Shown: in pieces, positions 1-9,649 of the stretch | How the letters are laid out: each line of letters begins with the position of its first letter | Position numbering within the stretch: position 1 is the first letter of the stretch | DNA from: Gammaproteobacteria bacterium | Lineage (GTDB): Bacteria > Pseudomonadota > Gammaproteobacteria > GRL18 | Direction: 5' to 3' | NCBI GenBank assembly: GCA_015488755.1 | Contig: WFNB01000073.1 | Coordinates: 1-39,470 of the forward strand | DNA length: 39,470 nucleotides | Made by a program: the position numbers and the translations under genes | Notes under the pieces: generated by a model | What the model was told of the DNA's origin: nothing | What the model saw: only the letters and a program-made list of their open reading frames with translations | The model's database searches: none

Positions 1-76
1 AAAATACTCCGTTAGATATGACTCTAACTTAACTCATTAAGACTCTATTTATAATATGGATTTTATAGGCTAAAAA

Positions 77-2197
77 GTGAAACAAAACAATACTATTCGA
101 CTTTTATTCATTAACCAATCCGAAAATGATGCTGTAGAAACTAACAATTTATTACGCAATAGTGGTTTGATCTTACGTCCTAAGATCATCTCTAATAGCA
201 ATACATTTGAAACAGAAATTCACAATGGTATTTACGATATTATTTTATTTACTGATAATATTAGCGATCTCAGCTTACCCATTGTTATAAAAAAATTAGC
301 CACTGTAAAAAGTGATGCCGCACTGATTTATATTGGTGACAAAACGAATGATGAAGTACTTCAATTAATGAAAGCAGGCGTAAGTGCTGTTGTTAGTGAA
401 GAGCCAGAAGAGCTGATTGAATTAGTAGTAAAAAAAGAAGTGGCCGCATTAAGAGCGCTGCGCAATGAAAAACAACTAAATAAAAAGATTTCTGATTCTG
501 AAAATCGCTGCTTACAACTGATTGATAATTCCCGTGATGCCATTGCCTACCTCCATGAAGGTATGCACATTTTATCCAATGATCCCTATTACAAAATGTT
601 CGGTTACGAAAGCCGTGATGATATTGAAGTCATGCCTATTATGGATCTGGTTGCCTCCGAAGATAATGCGAAACTAAAAGAAACACTGCGTTACTATGCG
701 GAACTGGAGTCAAAAGATGCTGATCCTCAGGAAAGTGTGCAAAATGAAAATACGCTCAAAGTCACTGGTTTAAAAGAAAATGGCTCTGAATTTCAAATGA
801 AAATGGAATTTCAACCCGCCACAATGGATGGTGAAAATTGCATTCAAATCATTATTCGTAATGATGGCCTGAGCCAAAAAGCACAGCAAAAACTTCAGGC
901 AAAACTCGCCTCTCTCAATGCTCAATGTCAGGAAACTGGGCTTTATAACCGCCGTTACTTTATTGAACAGCTTAAAAAAGCGGTCGATAATGCCATCGAT
1001 AATGATAATAATGCCTATCTATTTTTTATCTCTATCGATAAGTTTATTGAAATTAAGAAAACATTGGGGGATATTGAAAGTGATCAAATCATCGTTGATA
1101 TTGCTGACTTAATTAAAAACACCATCAAAGAAGACATTTCTTTGGCTCGTTTTGAGTCTTATAAGTTTAGTGCCATTGTTAAAACAGATGATGAACAACA
1201 TGCTATGCAAATGGCAGAGGTGATACGCAAAACTGTCGAAGCACATATTGCCAGCGCCAGTCAGAAAAGCATTGCCATTACTTGTAGTATTGGCGTAATG
1301 CGGATTGATACCTCTAATAGCGGTACTCAAAGCTGTTTAACGCATGTGCAAAAAGCCTGTAATATCGCCATGCAAGAAGGTGGTAACAAAATCCAACTGC
1401 ATGTTCCTGATGCTAAGGAAATGGATGATAAACAACTCACCCGTTACTGGAATAACGAAGTCAGTAATGCCATTAAGCAAAAACGCATGTTTCTGGTTTT
1501 TCAGCCTGTAGTTAATTTATTTGGTGAAGGTAGCGAAGATTTTGAAGTTTTTATTCGCTTACGCGACGAACAGGGTGATACTATTTTCCCAAGAGAGTTT
1601 TTACCACTAACCGAAGCATCTGGCTTTTCCTTACATATTGATCGCTGGATTATTACTGAAGCCATGAAAATATTATCCGAGAGAATTGCCGCTGGGCATT
1701 ATAATCGTTTTATTATTAAGCTCACCGGTGTGTCTTTGTCTGACGCTAAGCTATTCCCTTGGATCAAACATAACTTAGAACGCTATAAACTAAAACCTGA
1801 ACATGTTATTTTTCAAACAAAAGTACAACTGGCTGCTGAACATTTGCGACATACACAGCATTTATCCAAGCAACTACATCAACTAGGCTGTCAATTTTCC
1901 CTTGAGCACTTTGGCAAAGAAGCCAATGCCTTTGCTTTATTAAAACATATTAATACAGATTTCCTTAAGCTTGATAGTGAGTTAGTGCAAAATATTGCCA
2001 CTAATACAGAAAATCTAGAAAAGTTAACCGAAGTATGTACTCAGGCCAATGAAGCCAATGTGAAAACCATAGCACCCTTTATTGAAGAGCCTGGCGCATT
2101 ATCAGTTATTTGGCAATCCGGTGCCCATTACATTCAGGGTACCTTTTTGCAAGAACCAAGCACTTCTTTAGACTTTGATTTTTCAAGTTTTTCCTAA
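77..2197 (+). CDS. fimX: FimX-like degenerate GGDEF/EAL protein (c-di-GMP receptor)
   Basis: The 706-residue protein has an N-terminal receiver-like domain (about 8-128), a PAS domain (about 145-265), a GGDEF domain (about 288-440) and an EAL domain (about 455-700), the order found in Pseudomonas FimX. Both catalytic signatures are lost. The GGDEF site reads RFESYKF near residue 358, the EAL motif reads EVF near 490, and the usual DDFGTG loop reads EHFGKEA near 609. Neither cyclase nor phosphodiesterase activity is expected. In the FimX family such an EAL domain binds c-di-GMP and promotes type IV pilus assembly and twitching, which fits the pilus genes at the other end of this window. The GTG start is the best available, though its ribosome site is weak. 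A TATAAT at 52-57 may be the -10 box. The FimX assignment is by architecture; another dual-domain receptor remains possible. Confidence 0.8.
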   Translation: MKQNNTIRLLFINQSENDAVETNNLLRNSGLILRPKIISNSNTFETEIHNGIYDIILFTDNISDLSLPIVIKKLATVKSDAALIYIGDKTNDEVLQLMKAGVSAVVSEEPEELIELVVKKEVAALRALRNEKQLNKKISDSENRCLQLIDNSRDAIAYLHEGMHILSNDPYYKMFGYESRDDIEVMPIMDLVASEDNAKLKETLRYYAELESKDADPQESVQNENTLKVTGLKENGSEFQMKMEFQPATMDGENCIQIIIRNDGLSQKAQQKLQAKLASLNAQCQETGLYNRRYFIEQLKKAVDNAIDNDNNAYLFFISIDKFIEIKKTLGDIESDQIIVDIADLIKNTIKEDISLARFESYKFSAIVKTDDEQHAMQMAEVIRKTVEAHIASASQKSIAITCSIGVMRIDTSNSGTQSCLTHVQKACNIAMQEGGNKIQLHVPDAKEMDDKQLTRYWNNEVSNAIKQKRMFLVFQPVVNLFGEGSEDFEVFIRLRDEQGDTIFPREFLPLTEASGFSLHIDRWIITEAMKILSERIAAGHYNRFIIKLTGVSLSDAKLFPWIKHNLERYKLKPEHVIFQTKVQLAAEHLRHTQHLSKQLHQLGCQFSLEHFGKEANAFALLKHINTDFLKLDSELVQNIATNTENLEKLTEVCTQANEANVKTIAPFIEEPGALSVIWQSGAHYIQGTFLQEPSTSLDFDFSSFS

Positions 2198-2207
2198 AGC
2201 TCAAAAC

Positions 2208-2231
2208 AGGGGGCACTTTCATTAGCCCCCT
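2208..2231. terminator. Hairpin terminator between convergent fimX-like gene and parC
   Basis: A perfect 7-bp stem (AGGGGGC at 2208-2214, GCCCCCT at 2225-2231) encloses a 10-nt loop in the 44-bp gap between the two convergent stops. The U-tail is mixed (TCTATTCT on the plus strand), so efficiency is uncertain. It probably serves both genes. Confidence 0.65.
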
Positions 2232-2241
2232 CTATTCTGCA

Positions 2242-4494
2242 CTATGAGCCTATAATAATATCATCGACTTTCTGTAAACCTCTGGGGAGTTTATTACCAC
2301 GTCGTCCCCGCTTATGTATATAATTTTCCAAATCAGATGCTTTGAGTGTTAAATGACGTTTTCCTGAAACAATAGTCAGTTTTTCTCCTTCTGGCAGAAT
2401 ACGAACATGGCGTACAAATTCTTCTCGCTCAGCCACTCGTGAGGCTGGTATCGAGATGATTTTCACTCCCTTGCCTTTGGCTAAAATAGGAAGCTCGGCT
2501 AGAGAATGAATCAATAAGCGCCCTTCATTACTCACAGCAACCACTTTATCCGTTGCTAAATCTATAATCTCAAGGGGTGGTAAAATTTGGGCACCTGCAG
2601 GCAGTTTTACCATGGGTTTGCCTTTTTTATTTTTACTAAACATATCACTGATTTTAGCTACAAAACCATAGCCTGCATCACTTGAAAACAGATAAAGTTG
2701 CTCATCATTACTCGCCATTAGAACACTAATAAAAGACACATTACCCGAAGGAGTGATCCGACCTGTTAATGGCTCTCCTTGTCCCCTAGCGGAAGGAAGG
2801 GAGTGCCCTGCAAGAGAGTAACTCCGACCACTGGAATCTAGAATGGCTAATTGTTGATTGGTTTTCCCTTGAGCACTTACTTTAAAGGCATCTCCAGCTT
2901 TATAGTTCAGTGCAGTCACATCAACATCATGCCCCTTAGCCGCTCTTATCCAACCTTTTTCTGATAAGACAACTGTTATAGGATCAGCCCCAACTAAGTC
3001 TGTTTCCTGCATGGCTTTGGCGACACGACGAGAAACCAAAGGAGAACGACGCGTATCACCGTGTTTTTTAACCGCTGCTCGTAACTCTTTTTTAATTAAA
3101 GTTTTCATTCGCTGGCGAGAGCCCAGCAGTTTCGTTAAGCGATCTTTTTCTGCCTGTAACTCATCCTGTTCTGCACGGATGCGCATTTCTTCAAGTTTGG
3201 CCAAATGACGCAGCTTTAAGTTCAGTACCGCTTCTGCTTGAATGTCACTCAGACCAAAATGCGCCATTAGCACAGGCTTGGGTTTATCTTCTGTGCGGAT
3301 GATATGAATAACTTCATCAATATTTAAAAAAGCAATTAAAAAACCATCTAATAAGTGCAGCCGTTCATTCACTTTGTCTAAACGATATTGCAAGCGCCGA
3401 CGGACTGTTTCAAAACGATACAATAACCATTGTTCTAAAATGGTTTTAAGATCATTAACTCTAGGGCGTTGATCCAAACCAATCATATTCATATTCACCC
3501 GATAGGTTCGCTCCAAATCGGTTGTGGCAAATAAATGCTGTAATAGTTGCTCACTATCAATGCGATTAGAACGTGGGCTAATAATCAGCCGAATTGGGTT
3601 TTCATGATCGGATTCATCTCTTAGGTCAGACACCATAGGCAATTTTTTTGCCTGCATTTGAGTGGCAATTTGTGCTAATATTTTAGAGCCTGAGGTTTGA
3701 TGAGGTAGGGCTGTGATCACAATATCACTGCCCTCTTTTTCATAACAGGCACGCATACGAATCGAGCCATGCCCTGTTTGGTACATTTTTAAAAGATCGT
3801 CTTTAGGTGTAATAATTTCAGCATTGGTTGGATAGTCAGGCCCTTTAATGTGTTCACAAAGCTGTTCAATCGTGGCACTGGGCGTATCCAGTAATAAAAT
3901 ACAGGCCTCCACCACTTCATTAAGATTATGTGCGGGTATGTCGGTTGCCATGCCCACAGCAATACCGGTTGTACCATTTAATAAAATATGGGGCACTTGC
4001 GCAGGTAATAATCGTGGCTCATCAAGAGAAGCATCAAAATTGGGTTCCCAGTCTACTGTTCCTTGACCTAATTCTTCAAGTAGTACCTCAGAAAACACCG
4101 ATAATTTTGATTCGGTATAGCGCATGGCAGCAAAGGATTTGGGATCATCCATCGACCCCCAGTTACCCTGACCATCGACTAATGGGTAACGATAGGTAAA
4201 GGGCTGTGCCATTAACACCATCGCTTCATAACAGGCGGTATCACCATGAGGATGATACTTACCCAAGACATCACCCACGGTTCTGGCTGATTTTTTATGC
4301 TTGGCTGTTGCCTTTAAGCCCAGTTCAGACATGGCATAGATGATCCGCCGTTGCACAGGTTTTAAACCATCGGCAATATGAGGCAATGCCCGATCAAGGA
4401 TCACATACATAGAGTAATCTAAATACGCTTGCTCAGTGAAGTTTTTGATAGGCTGAGACTCAACACCATCATCAAGAAAAAAGGTTTCGGACAT
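2242..4494 (-). CDS. parC: DNA topoisomerase IV subunit A
   Basis: ParC is the breakage-reunion subunit of topoisomerase IV, which unlinks daughter chromosomes together with ParE. At 750 residues it matches E. coli ParC (752) and is shorter than GyrA. The winged-helix region holds the quinolone-determining segment [13 protein letters not shown] (78-90), and the active-site tyrosine is Y126 in AAMRYTE. The C-terminal third is a beta-pinwheel type domain without the GyrA-box, as expected for ParC. Position 86, equivalent to E. coli Ser80, is Thr, while Glu90 (E. coli Glu84) is kept. parE lies about 0.9 kb upstream on the same strand, separated by a small opposite-strand gene and a mobile repeat, so the two are probably transcribed separately. 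Confidence 0.97.
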   Translation of the reverse strand: MSETFFLDDGVESQPIKNFTEQAYLDYSMYVILDRALPHIADGLKPVQRRIIYAMSELGLKATAKHKKSARTVGDVLGKYHPHGDTACYEAMVLMAQPFTYRYPLVDGQGNWGSMDDPKSFAAMRYTESKLSVFSEVLLEELGQGTVDWEPNFDASLDEPRLLPAQVPHILLNGTTGIAVGMATDIPAHNLNEVVEACILLLDTPSATIEQLCEHIKGPDYPTNAEIITPKDDLLKMYQTGHGSIRMRACYEKEGSDIVITALPHQTSGSKILAQIATQMQAKKLPMVSDLRDESDHENPIRLIISPRSNRIDSEQLLQHLFATTDLERTYRVNMNMIGLDQRPRVNDLKTILEQWLLYRFETVRRRLQYRLDKVNERLHLLDGFLIAFLNIDEVIHIIRTEDKPKPVLMAHFGLSDIQAEAVLNLKLRHLAKLEEMRIRAEQDELQAEKDRLTKLLGSRQRMKTLIKKELRAAVKKHGDTRRSPLVSRRVAKAMQETDLVGADPITVVLSEKGWIRAAKGHDVDVTALNYKAGDAFKVSAQGKTNQQLAILDSSGRSYSLAGHSLPSARGQGEPLTGRITPSGNVSFISVLMASNDEQLYLFSSDAGYGFVAKISDMFSKNKKGKPMVKLPAGAQILPPLEIIDLATDKVVAVSNEGRLLIHSLAELPILAKGKGVKIISIPASRVAEREEFVRHVRILPEGEKLTIVSGKRHLTLKASDLENYIHKRGRRGNKLPRGLQKVDDIIIGS

Positions 4495-4562
4495 AGGCTA
4501 TAAAGCTCTTTAGTTAGAATGTTAGTCGTTAAACTAAAAAAATCAGTTCAATCTAACCCATT

Positions 4563-4734
4563 AATTACTTATCATAGGTAGGCACTTAAGCATGTCTGAG
4601 GCAGGATAACTCTGTATTTACTACGCAAGACGCCGTAAATCCATCCCTAGAGGCTTTATTGCCACATCCATGTGGCAAAAACTTCCTCCGTAAACACAGA
4701 GTTATTCTTAAGTACCTACGTATGAATTACTTAT
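4563..4734. mobile_element. 152-bp MITE-like element A, copy 1, with 10-bp target duplication
   Basis: The element body is 4573-4724. Its ends are inverted repeats (CATAGGTAGGCACTTAAG at the left; the right end reverse-complements to CATACGTAGGTACTTAAG, 16 of 18 matching). A perfect direct repeat, AATTACTTAT, lies immediately outside each end (4563-4572 and 4725-4734), as a target-site duplication would. Inside are a long near-palindrome (AACTCTGTATTTAC against GTAAACACAGAGTT) and a perfect central hairpin, TTGCCACAT/ATGTGGCAA with loop CC. It carries no ORF. It sits in the 439-bp gap upstream of parC and is about 95% identical to copy 2 at 27723-27874. The remainder of the gap (4735-4933) is AT-rich with a TATAAT at 4889-4894 and shows nothing else. 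Confidence 0.85.
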
Positions 4735-4933
4735 ATTATAAATAGGCTAGTATAATTTATTTAGGATAATACTCGCATATTAATCAATAAATTTAAGTAG
4801 TACAAGTTCTTAGAAGCTATATTAAGTTTACTAAGCGGGTAAAAAAACATTATTAATGTCACAAATATAATTTGCTTTCTATTTACGTTATAATAGTATG
4901 CAAATCCATTACCATCGAGATAGGAGCAATATT

Positions 4934-5236
4934 ATGAAAAAAAAGCACTTACTCATACTCATGACAATAATGATTACCATATTTGCATCTAATACTCATG
5001 CATGGTGGGCTGGTACTTGGGAAGATGAAAGAAGCCAAGAGCCGTGGCCACAAAAAAATAGTGGTCCCACTATGGCCACTGATCCATCCGCGCCTCAGCA
5101 TATGACTCAAGAACAATATCAGGCACACAAAGAGTATTTACAAGAAATAGCTCGTATTAGAGAACAATTTCAGGCACAAATCGAGGCCGATCAAAAAGCC
5201 TTTGAAGAGCAAATGAAACACTGGTACGTTAAATAA
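4934..5236 (+). CDS. Small secreted protein of unknown function
   Basis: I do not recognise this family. A start at 4934 is preferred over an in-frame ATG 12 codons upstream because a clear AGGAG lies about 8 bases before it and the product then begins with a normal signal peptide. That peptide has a Lys-rich start, a hydrophobic stretch rich in Leu/Ile/Met, and a likely cleavage after Thr-His-Ala. The mature part, about 77 residues, opens with WWAGTW, then a Pro/Ser-rich linker, then a Gln/Glu-rich helix (EYLQEIARIREQFQAQIEAD) that could form a coiled coil. It would be periplasmic or outer-surface. It lies between parE and parC on the opposite strand, so no operon context helps. Confidence 0.7.
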   Translation: MKKKHLLILMTIMITIFASNTHAWWAGTWEDERSQEPWPQKNSGPTMATDPSAPQHMTQEQYQAHKEYLQEIARIREQFQAQIEADQKAFEEQMKHWYVK

Positions 5237-5357
5237 AGCGAATAAAAACTGTTTTTAGTTATACGCCTATATAATGCGACTACTCCTGGCACGGCTATTG
5301 TTGCACAACAAAAAGGAACCAACACGACATAGCGACACAATACTTAGATGTAGTTGC

Positions 5358-7262
5358 TTAGACTATTGCTAAGTCCCCTTTTGTTTCTAACCATGCTCGA
5401 CGATCAGCAGCCCGTTTTTTCCCTAAGAGCATATCCATTAGCTGATAGGTTTCATCATCTTGCTGAACCGTTAAACGTACTAAACGTCGGGTATCAGGGG
5501 CAATAGTCGTCTCTCGCAATTGCAATGGGTTCATCTCACCCAGTCCTTTGAAGCGTTGCACACTGACCTTACCACGAATTTTTTCGGCCTCAATTTTATC
5601 TAGAATGCCTTTTTTTTCAGCTTCATCCAAAGCATAAGAAACCTGCTTGCCCACATCAATACGAAATAACGGCGGCATTGCGACATAAATATGTCCAGCA
5701 TCGACTAATGGTTTAAAATGACGGATAAATAAGGCACATAGTAGGGTCGCAATGTGCAAACCATCTGAATCTGCATCAGCAAGAATGCATATTTTGCCAT
5801 AACGAAGCCCTTTGATATCATCAGAACCCGGCTCAACACCCACAGCTACGGCAATATCATGCACTTCATTAGAAGCTAGCACTTGAGTCGAATCCACTTC
5901 CCAAGTGTTTAATATTTTACCTCGTAAGGGCATGATGGCCTGAAAATAGCGATCTCGTGCTTGCTTGGCTGAGCCACCAGCAGAGTCTCCTTCTACTAAA
6001 AAAAGTTCTGTTTCATTAAAATCAGATGAGGTGCAATCAGCCAGTTTTCCAGGTAGTGCAGGGCCCTGAGTCACTTTTTTGCGAACCACTTTTTTACTGG
6101 CTCGAATGCGTTGGTTGGCTCGAGTGATCACTTGCTCAGCAAGACGCTCACCGTCTTCTGTGTGTTCATTTAGCCAGAGACTAAAGGCATCTTTCACCAC
6201 ACCAGAAACAAAAGAAGCACATTCACGAGAGGATAAGCGTTCTTTCGTTTGCCCCGAAAACAAAGGATCCTGTAATTTTACTGATAAGATATAGCAACAA
6301 CCATCCCAGATATCATCCGGTGTTAATTTTACTCCACGAGGTAGCAGATTACGAAATTCACAAAATTCTCGAATAGCCTCTGTTAGCCCTGTGCGAAAAC
6401 CATTGACATGAGTGCCGCCCTGAGGTGTGGGGATCAAATTAGCATAGCTTTCCATAATGGGCGTACCATCATAGTTTTCATCTTCTTTATCCAGCCATAA
6501 AACTGCCCATTCAGCCTGTTCATTATTACCTGTTAAATGCCCAGTAAAAGGAGCTTGAGGAATACTTTGTCGGCCATCGACTTCATCGATTAAATAGTCT
6601 GCTAGGCCATTTTCATAAAACCAGCGCTCACTCTCTCCAGTATTTTCATCTTTAAAATTAATTTCCAAACCGGGGCATAAGACAGCCTTAGCTTTTAAAC
6701 CATGTTTTAAACGACGTACTGAAAATTTAGTGGTATCAAAATACTGTTTATCCGGCCAAAATTGCACCTTGGTGCCTGTATTACGTTTGCCTACTTCGCC
6801 AACAATATGTAAATCTTGTGTTTTATCACCACCGGCAAAGGCCATGTGAAATTCTTGCCCTTGCCTTCTGACCCAAATATCCAATTTTTTAGATAAAGCA
6901 TTAACAACAGACACACCCACACCATGCAGGCCACCGGAAAACTGATAGTTGTCATTAGAAAATTTTCCCCCTGCATGTAAGCGAGTTAAAATCAGTTCAA
7001 TACCGGGTATTTTTTCTTCTGGGTGACTATCAACTGGCATACCACGACCGTCATCCTTAACCGATAAGGAACCGTCTTTATGCAATACAACATCAATACG
7101 CCGAGCAAAGCCTGCCATCGCTTCATCAACACTATTATCAATGACTTCCTGCCCCAGATGATTGGGTCGTTCTATCTGGGTATACATGCCAGGACGTCTT
7201 TTTACTGGCTCAAGACCATTTAAAACTTCAATATCCTGTGCATCATAGGAGTTGCTTGCCAT
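5358..7262 (-). CDS. parE: DNA topoisomerase IV subunit B
   Basis: ParE is the ATPase subunit of topoisomerase IV. The protein is 634 residues (E. coli ParE is 630). The GHKL ATP-binding fold is N-terminal, with NSVDEA, DDGRGMPV and the ATP lid GGLHGVGVSVVNALS visible. The transducer domain follows. The TOPRIM domain starts near residue 422 with EGDSAGGSA and has the metal-binding DADSDG near 493. The length, without the GyrB insert, separates it from GyrB. The ATG start gives MASNSYDAQDIEVLNGLEPV, typical for the family. Confidence 0.97.
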   Translation of the reverse strand: MASNSYDAQDIEVLNGLEPVKRRPGMYTQIERPNHLGQEVIDNSVDEAMAGFARRIDVVLHKDGSLSVKDDGRGMPVDSHPEEKIPGIELILTRLHAGGKFSNDNYQFSGGLHGVGVSVVNALSKKLDIWVRRQGQEFHMAFAGGDKTQDLHIVGEVGKRNTGTKVQFWPDKQYFDTTKFSVRRLKHGLKAKAVLCPGLEINFKDENTGESERWFYENGLADYLIDEVDGRQSIPQAPFTGHLTGNNEQAEWAVLWLDKEDENYDGTPIMESYANLIPTPQGGTHVNGFRTGLTEAIREFCEFRNLLPRGVKLTPDDIWDGCCYILSVKLQDPLFSGQTKERLSSRECASFVSGVVKDAFSLWLNEHTEDGERLAEQVITRANQRIRASKKVVRKKVTQGPALPGKLADCTSSDFNETELFLVEGDSAGGSAKQARDRYFQAIMPLRGKILNTWEVDSTQVLASNEVHDIAVAVGVEPGSDDIKGLRYGKICILADADSDGLHIATLLCALFIRHFKPLVDAGHIYVAMPPLFRIDVGKQVSYALDEAEKKGILDKIEAEKIRGKVSVQRFKGLGEMNPLQLRETTIAPDTRRLVRLTVQQDDETYQLMDMLLGKKRAADRRAWLETKGDLAIV

Positions 7263-7378
7263 TATTTAACCTTAGATTTTAAATTTTAATTATTTATACT
7301 ATTTAGATTTTCGTACACAATACAAAATGTTATGCTTTTTTTATAGTCTTATTAGACTTCCTGAATATCTATGATAGT

Positions 7379-8194
7379 TTATAGTGGATAAACAGGACGT
7401 GCTATTTTTTGTCTATAGAGAGGCATCATCTTAGGTGCTAATGCCTTGAGTGTTTTTTGGCGGTTACCCGGTGCTGGATGAGTGCTCATAAATTCTGGTG
7501 GTGTACTACCACCTACCTTGCCCATTTTTTGCCATAATGTGGCAGCAGCATTGGGGTTATAGCCTGCCCGAGCGGCCAATTCAATACCCATACGATCCGC
7601 TTCTGTTTCTGCCGTTCGGCTATTAGGCAATTGAATGGCCATAGTCGCAGCCAATGCCGTCCCTGTTAATGCTGCACCGCTGTATTTATTATCATGAACC
7701 GCAACGGCGACAGCTACTAAACCGATTTGTGTTGCCAATTGTACCGACATTCTTTCAGCTGTATGATTAGCTAAAGCATGGGAAATTTCATGCCCCATAA
7801 CCTGAGCAAGCTCATCATCAGTTGGTTCTACTTTATTAAGCAAACCAGTATAAACAGCCATTTTACCACCTGCCATACACCAAGCATTGACTATTTTAGG
7901 ATCATCAATCACTTTAACACTCCATTCCCAATTGCGAGTATGGGGATATTGCTTGATGGCTTGGCTAATAATACGTCCCGTAATAAGTTTGACCCGTTTA
8001 GCAACTAATGGATCAGAGTCTATTTTACCTTTATCATCCAAGGGCTGAATGGTTTTAACATAGGCTTCTTTTGAAGCTGATATTGCCTGCTCTGGGGACA
8101 CCAGCATAAATTGACTACGGCCTGTTGGGCTAGTCGTACAGCCGGTTAAATTCAAAAAAGCAATAATTGCCACAATGATAATTAAACGCTTCAT
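7379..8194 (-). CDS. M48 family zinc metalloprotease lipoprotein (LoiP/YggG-like)
   Basis: The 271-residue protein starts with a lipoprotein signal, lipobox LTGC with Cys19, so it is probably anchored in the envelope. The zinc motif HEISH is at 135-139, and the downstream ligand region ETEADRMG begins at 196, as in M48 peptidases. The size and lipobox resemble E. coli LoiP/YggG, an outer-membrane protease linked to envelope quality control. It lacks the TPR tail of BepA. Its start overlaps the stop of the DUF3820 gene by four bases (8191-8194), implying translational coupling. Confidence 0.88.
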   Translation of the reverse strand: MKRLIIIVAIIAFLNLTGCTTSPTGRSQFMLVSPEQAISASKEAYVKTIQPLDDKGKIDSDPLVAKRVKLITGRIISQAIKQYPHTRNWEWSVKVIDDPKIVNAWCMAGGKMAVYTGLLNKVEPTDDELAQVMGHEISHALANHTAERMSVQLATQIGLVAVAVAVHDNKYSGAALTGTALAATMAIQLPNSRTAETEADRMGIELAARAGYNPNAAATLWQKMGKVGGSTPPEFMSTHPAPGNRQKTLKALAPKMMPLYRQKIARPVYPL

Positions 8195-8454
8195 AAGGTT
8201 TCCTTTTTATTTTTAAGATCTTGTCGTAATGGCTGAAATAAGTATTCTAAGCCATTAATTTTAATTTCAAGAACAATGGCCATTAACTGTCCGAGTTCAC
8301 CCTTAGGAAAGCCTTTGTTAGCAAACCAAATCACATAAGGCTCTGGCAAATCAATGAGTAGTGAACCCGCATATTTACCAAAGGGCATTTTGTATTGAGC
8401 TAATGTTAACATCAGCTTGGGTTCACCCCATAGGGTCGTAGTATCATTGTTCAT
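8191..8454 (-). CDS. DUF3820 family protein
   Basis: This 87-residue protein carries the DUF3820 pattern: KMPFGKYAGSLLIDLPEPYV, then WFANKGFPKGELGQLMA, then an LEIKINGLEYLFQPL tail. Members are small soluble proteins; some annotations call them putative quorum-sensing-regulated virulence factors, but no biochemical role is established that I know of. The ORF starts at ATG 8454. A second Met at residue 15, just before the conserved block, is an alternative start. It is the first gene of a two-gene operon with the M48 protease. Confidence 0.85.
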   Translation of the reverse strand: MNNDTTTLWGEPKLMLTLAQYKMPFGKYAGSLLIDLPEPYVIWFANKGFPKGELGQLMAIVLEIKINGLEYLFQPLRQDLKNKKETL

Positions 8455-8670
8455 AAACTGTCAATATATTTTACACAAAACAATATGAATGGCGGATTAA
8501 CTCTCGCTTAAAATAGCTAAGCATTTGTTTTCTCTAGCATATAAAAACAAGGTATATTTTTTGCTACTTGAGTCTAACATCTTAGATATCACTAAATTTT
8601 CTGAGTTTGCGCCAGTGTATCAATATATAAATAAATTGTTAAGCCACATATAACGTGTCACTATAATTAA

Positions 8671-9597
8671 ATGATAACCATAATCTCATCACTTATTCTA
8701 TGGGCTTTCTTTTTACTACCCTCACAGCTCATTGCACAAACACTCTCAGAAGGTACTCCCACAATAAAAGACCATTCAGGTGATCACTTGGGGGAACCAC
8801 TGAAGGATTTAAAAAATCTTGCCCAAAGTGGTGATATCGCATCACAAGTTAAGCTTGCCATTGCTTATGAGCATGGTGAAAACGTGTCAAAAGACGAACA
8901 AAAGGCAATCCAATGGTATTGTAAAGCAGCGCTAAAGAACTCAATTGATGCTCAGGTCAATCTTGCTTGGATGTTAATGAATGCCAGAGGTGTCAAAAAA
9001 GATGAGGCACAAGCAGCTTATTGGTTTAAAAAAGCCGCACATTCTGGTGATACTTATGCGCAAAAAATGTTACCACGACTGGTTCAGGATATACCTGAGA
9101 AACAAACACTCTGTGTCCAACCCCCTAAAGCTTATTGGCAGACAAAACAATGTTCTATCCCTTGTCAGAAAGTGGTTACTATAGTTAAGCATCTTGCTAA
9201 TAAGTATAAAATAGATAGCCAGCTAGTTTTAGCCATTATCCAACAAGAGTCTAAATTTGATGCCAAGGCTCAGTCTCACAAGGGTGCAATGGGACTGATG
9301 CAATTGCGCTCAGCAACAGCAAAACGTTTTGCTATTACAGATATTTGGGATACCAAACAAAATATCACCGGAGGGATACGTTATTTATTATGGCTATTAA
9401 AACACTATCAGGGGGATGTAAGTCTCGCTCTAGCCGGTTATAATGCCGGTGAACAAACAGTGGATCGCTATAAAGGCATTCCACCTTATAAAGAAACACA
9501 AAATTATGTTTCCCGTATCATGACATTTTATGGTAAAACACATCATCCAATTCCATCATCAATAGGATCAGCAACAGGAAGTACTATTCATGAGTGA
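8671..9597 (+). CDS. Lytic transglycosylase with Sel1 repeats
   Basis: The 308-residue protein has a signal peptide (about 1-22), two or three Sel1-like repeats (about 50-135, e.g. AIAYEHGENVSKDEQKAIQW) and a C-terminal SLT domain (about 165-290). The presumed catalytic acid is Glu193 in QQESKFDAKA. The family's GAMGLMQL and AGYNAGE blocks follow. Such enzymes cleave peptidoglycan glycan strands in the periplasm to give anhydro-muropeptides, often to make room for envelope machines. The Sel1 part may dock a partner. The gene stands alone on the plus strand, 52 bp before the DHH gene, and may be co-transcribed with it. Confidence 0.9.
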   Translation: MITIISSLILWAFFLLPSQLIAQTLSEGTPTIKDHSGDHLGEPLKDLKNLAQSGDIASQVKLAIAYEHGENVSKDEQKAIQWYCKAALKNSIDAQVNLAWMLMNARGVKKDEAQAAYWFKKAAHSGDTYAQKMLPRLVQDIPEKQTLCVQPPKAYWQTKQCSIPCQKVVTIVKHLANKYKIDSQLVLAIIQQESKFDAKAQSHKGAMGLMQLRSATAKRFAITDIWDTKQNITGGIRYLLWLLKHYQGDVSLALAGYNAGEQTVDRYKGIPPYKETQNYVSRIMTFYGKTHHPIPSSIGSATGSTIHE

Positions 9598-9649
9598 CAC
9601 TTATTGCATTTTTCCTAATCATTCTAAACAGGTTATATAAAATCACCCT

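Noticed and set aside
3848-4199. Open frames antisense to parC (72 and 89 residues).
   Set aside because: They mirror a strongly conserved gene and have no ribosome site or plausible product.
5287-5302. TGGCACGGCTATTGTT resembles a σ54 promoter on the plus strand.
   Set aside because: The -12 element reads GT instead of GC, and downstream lies only the antisense side of parE.
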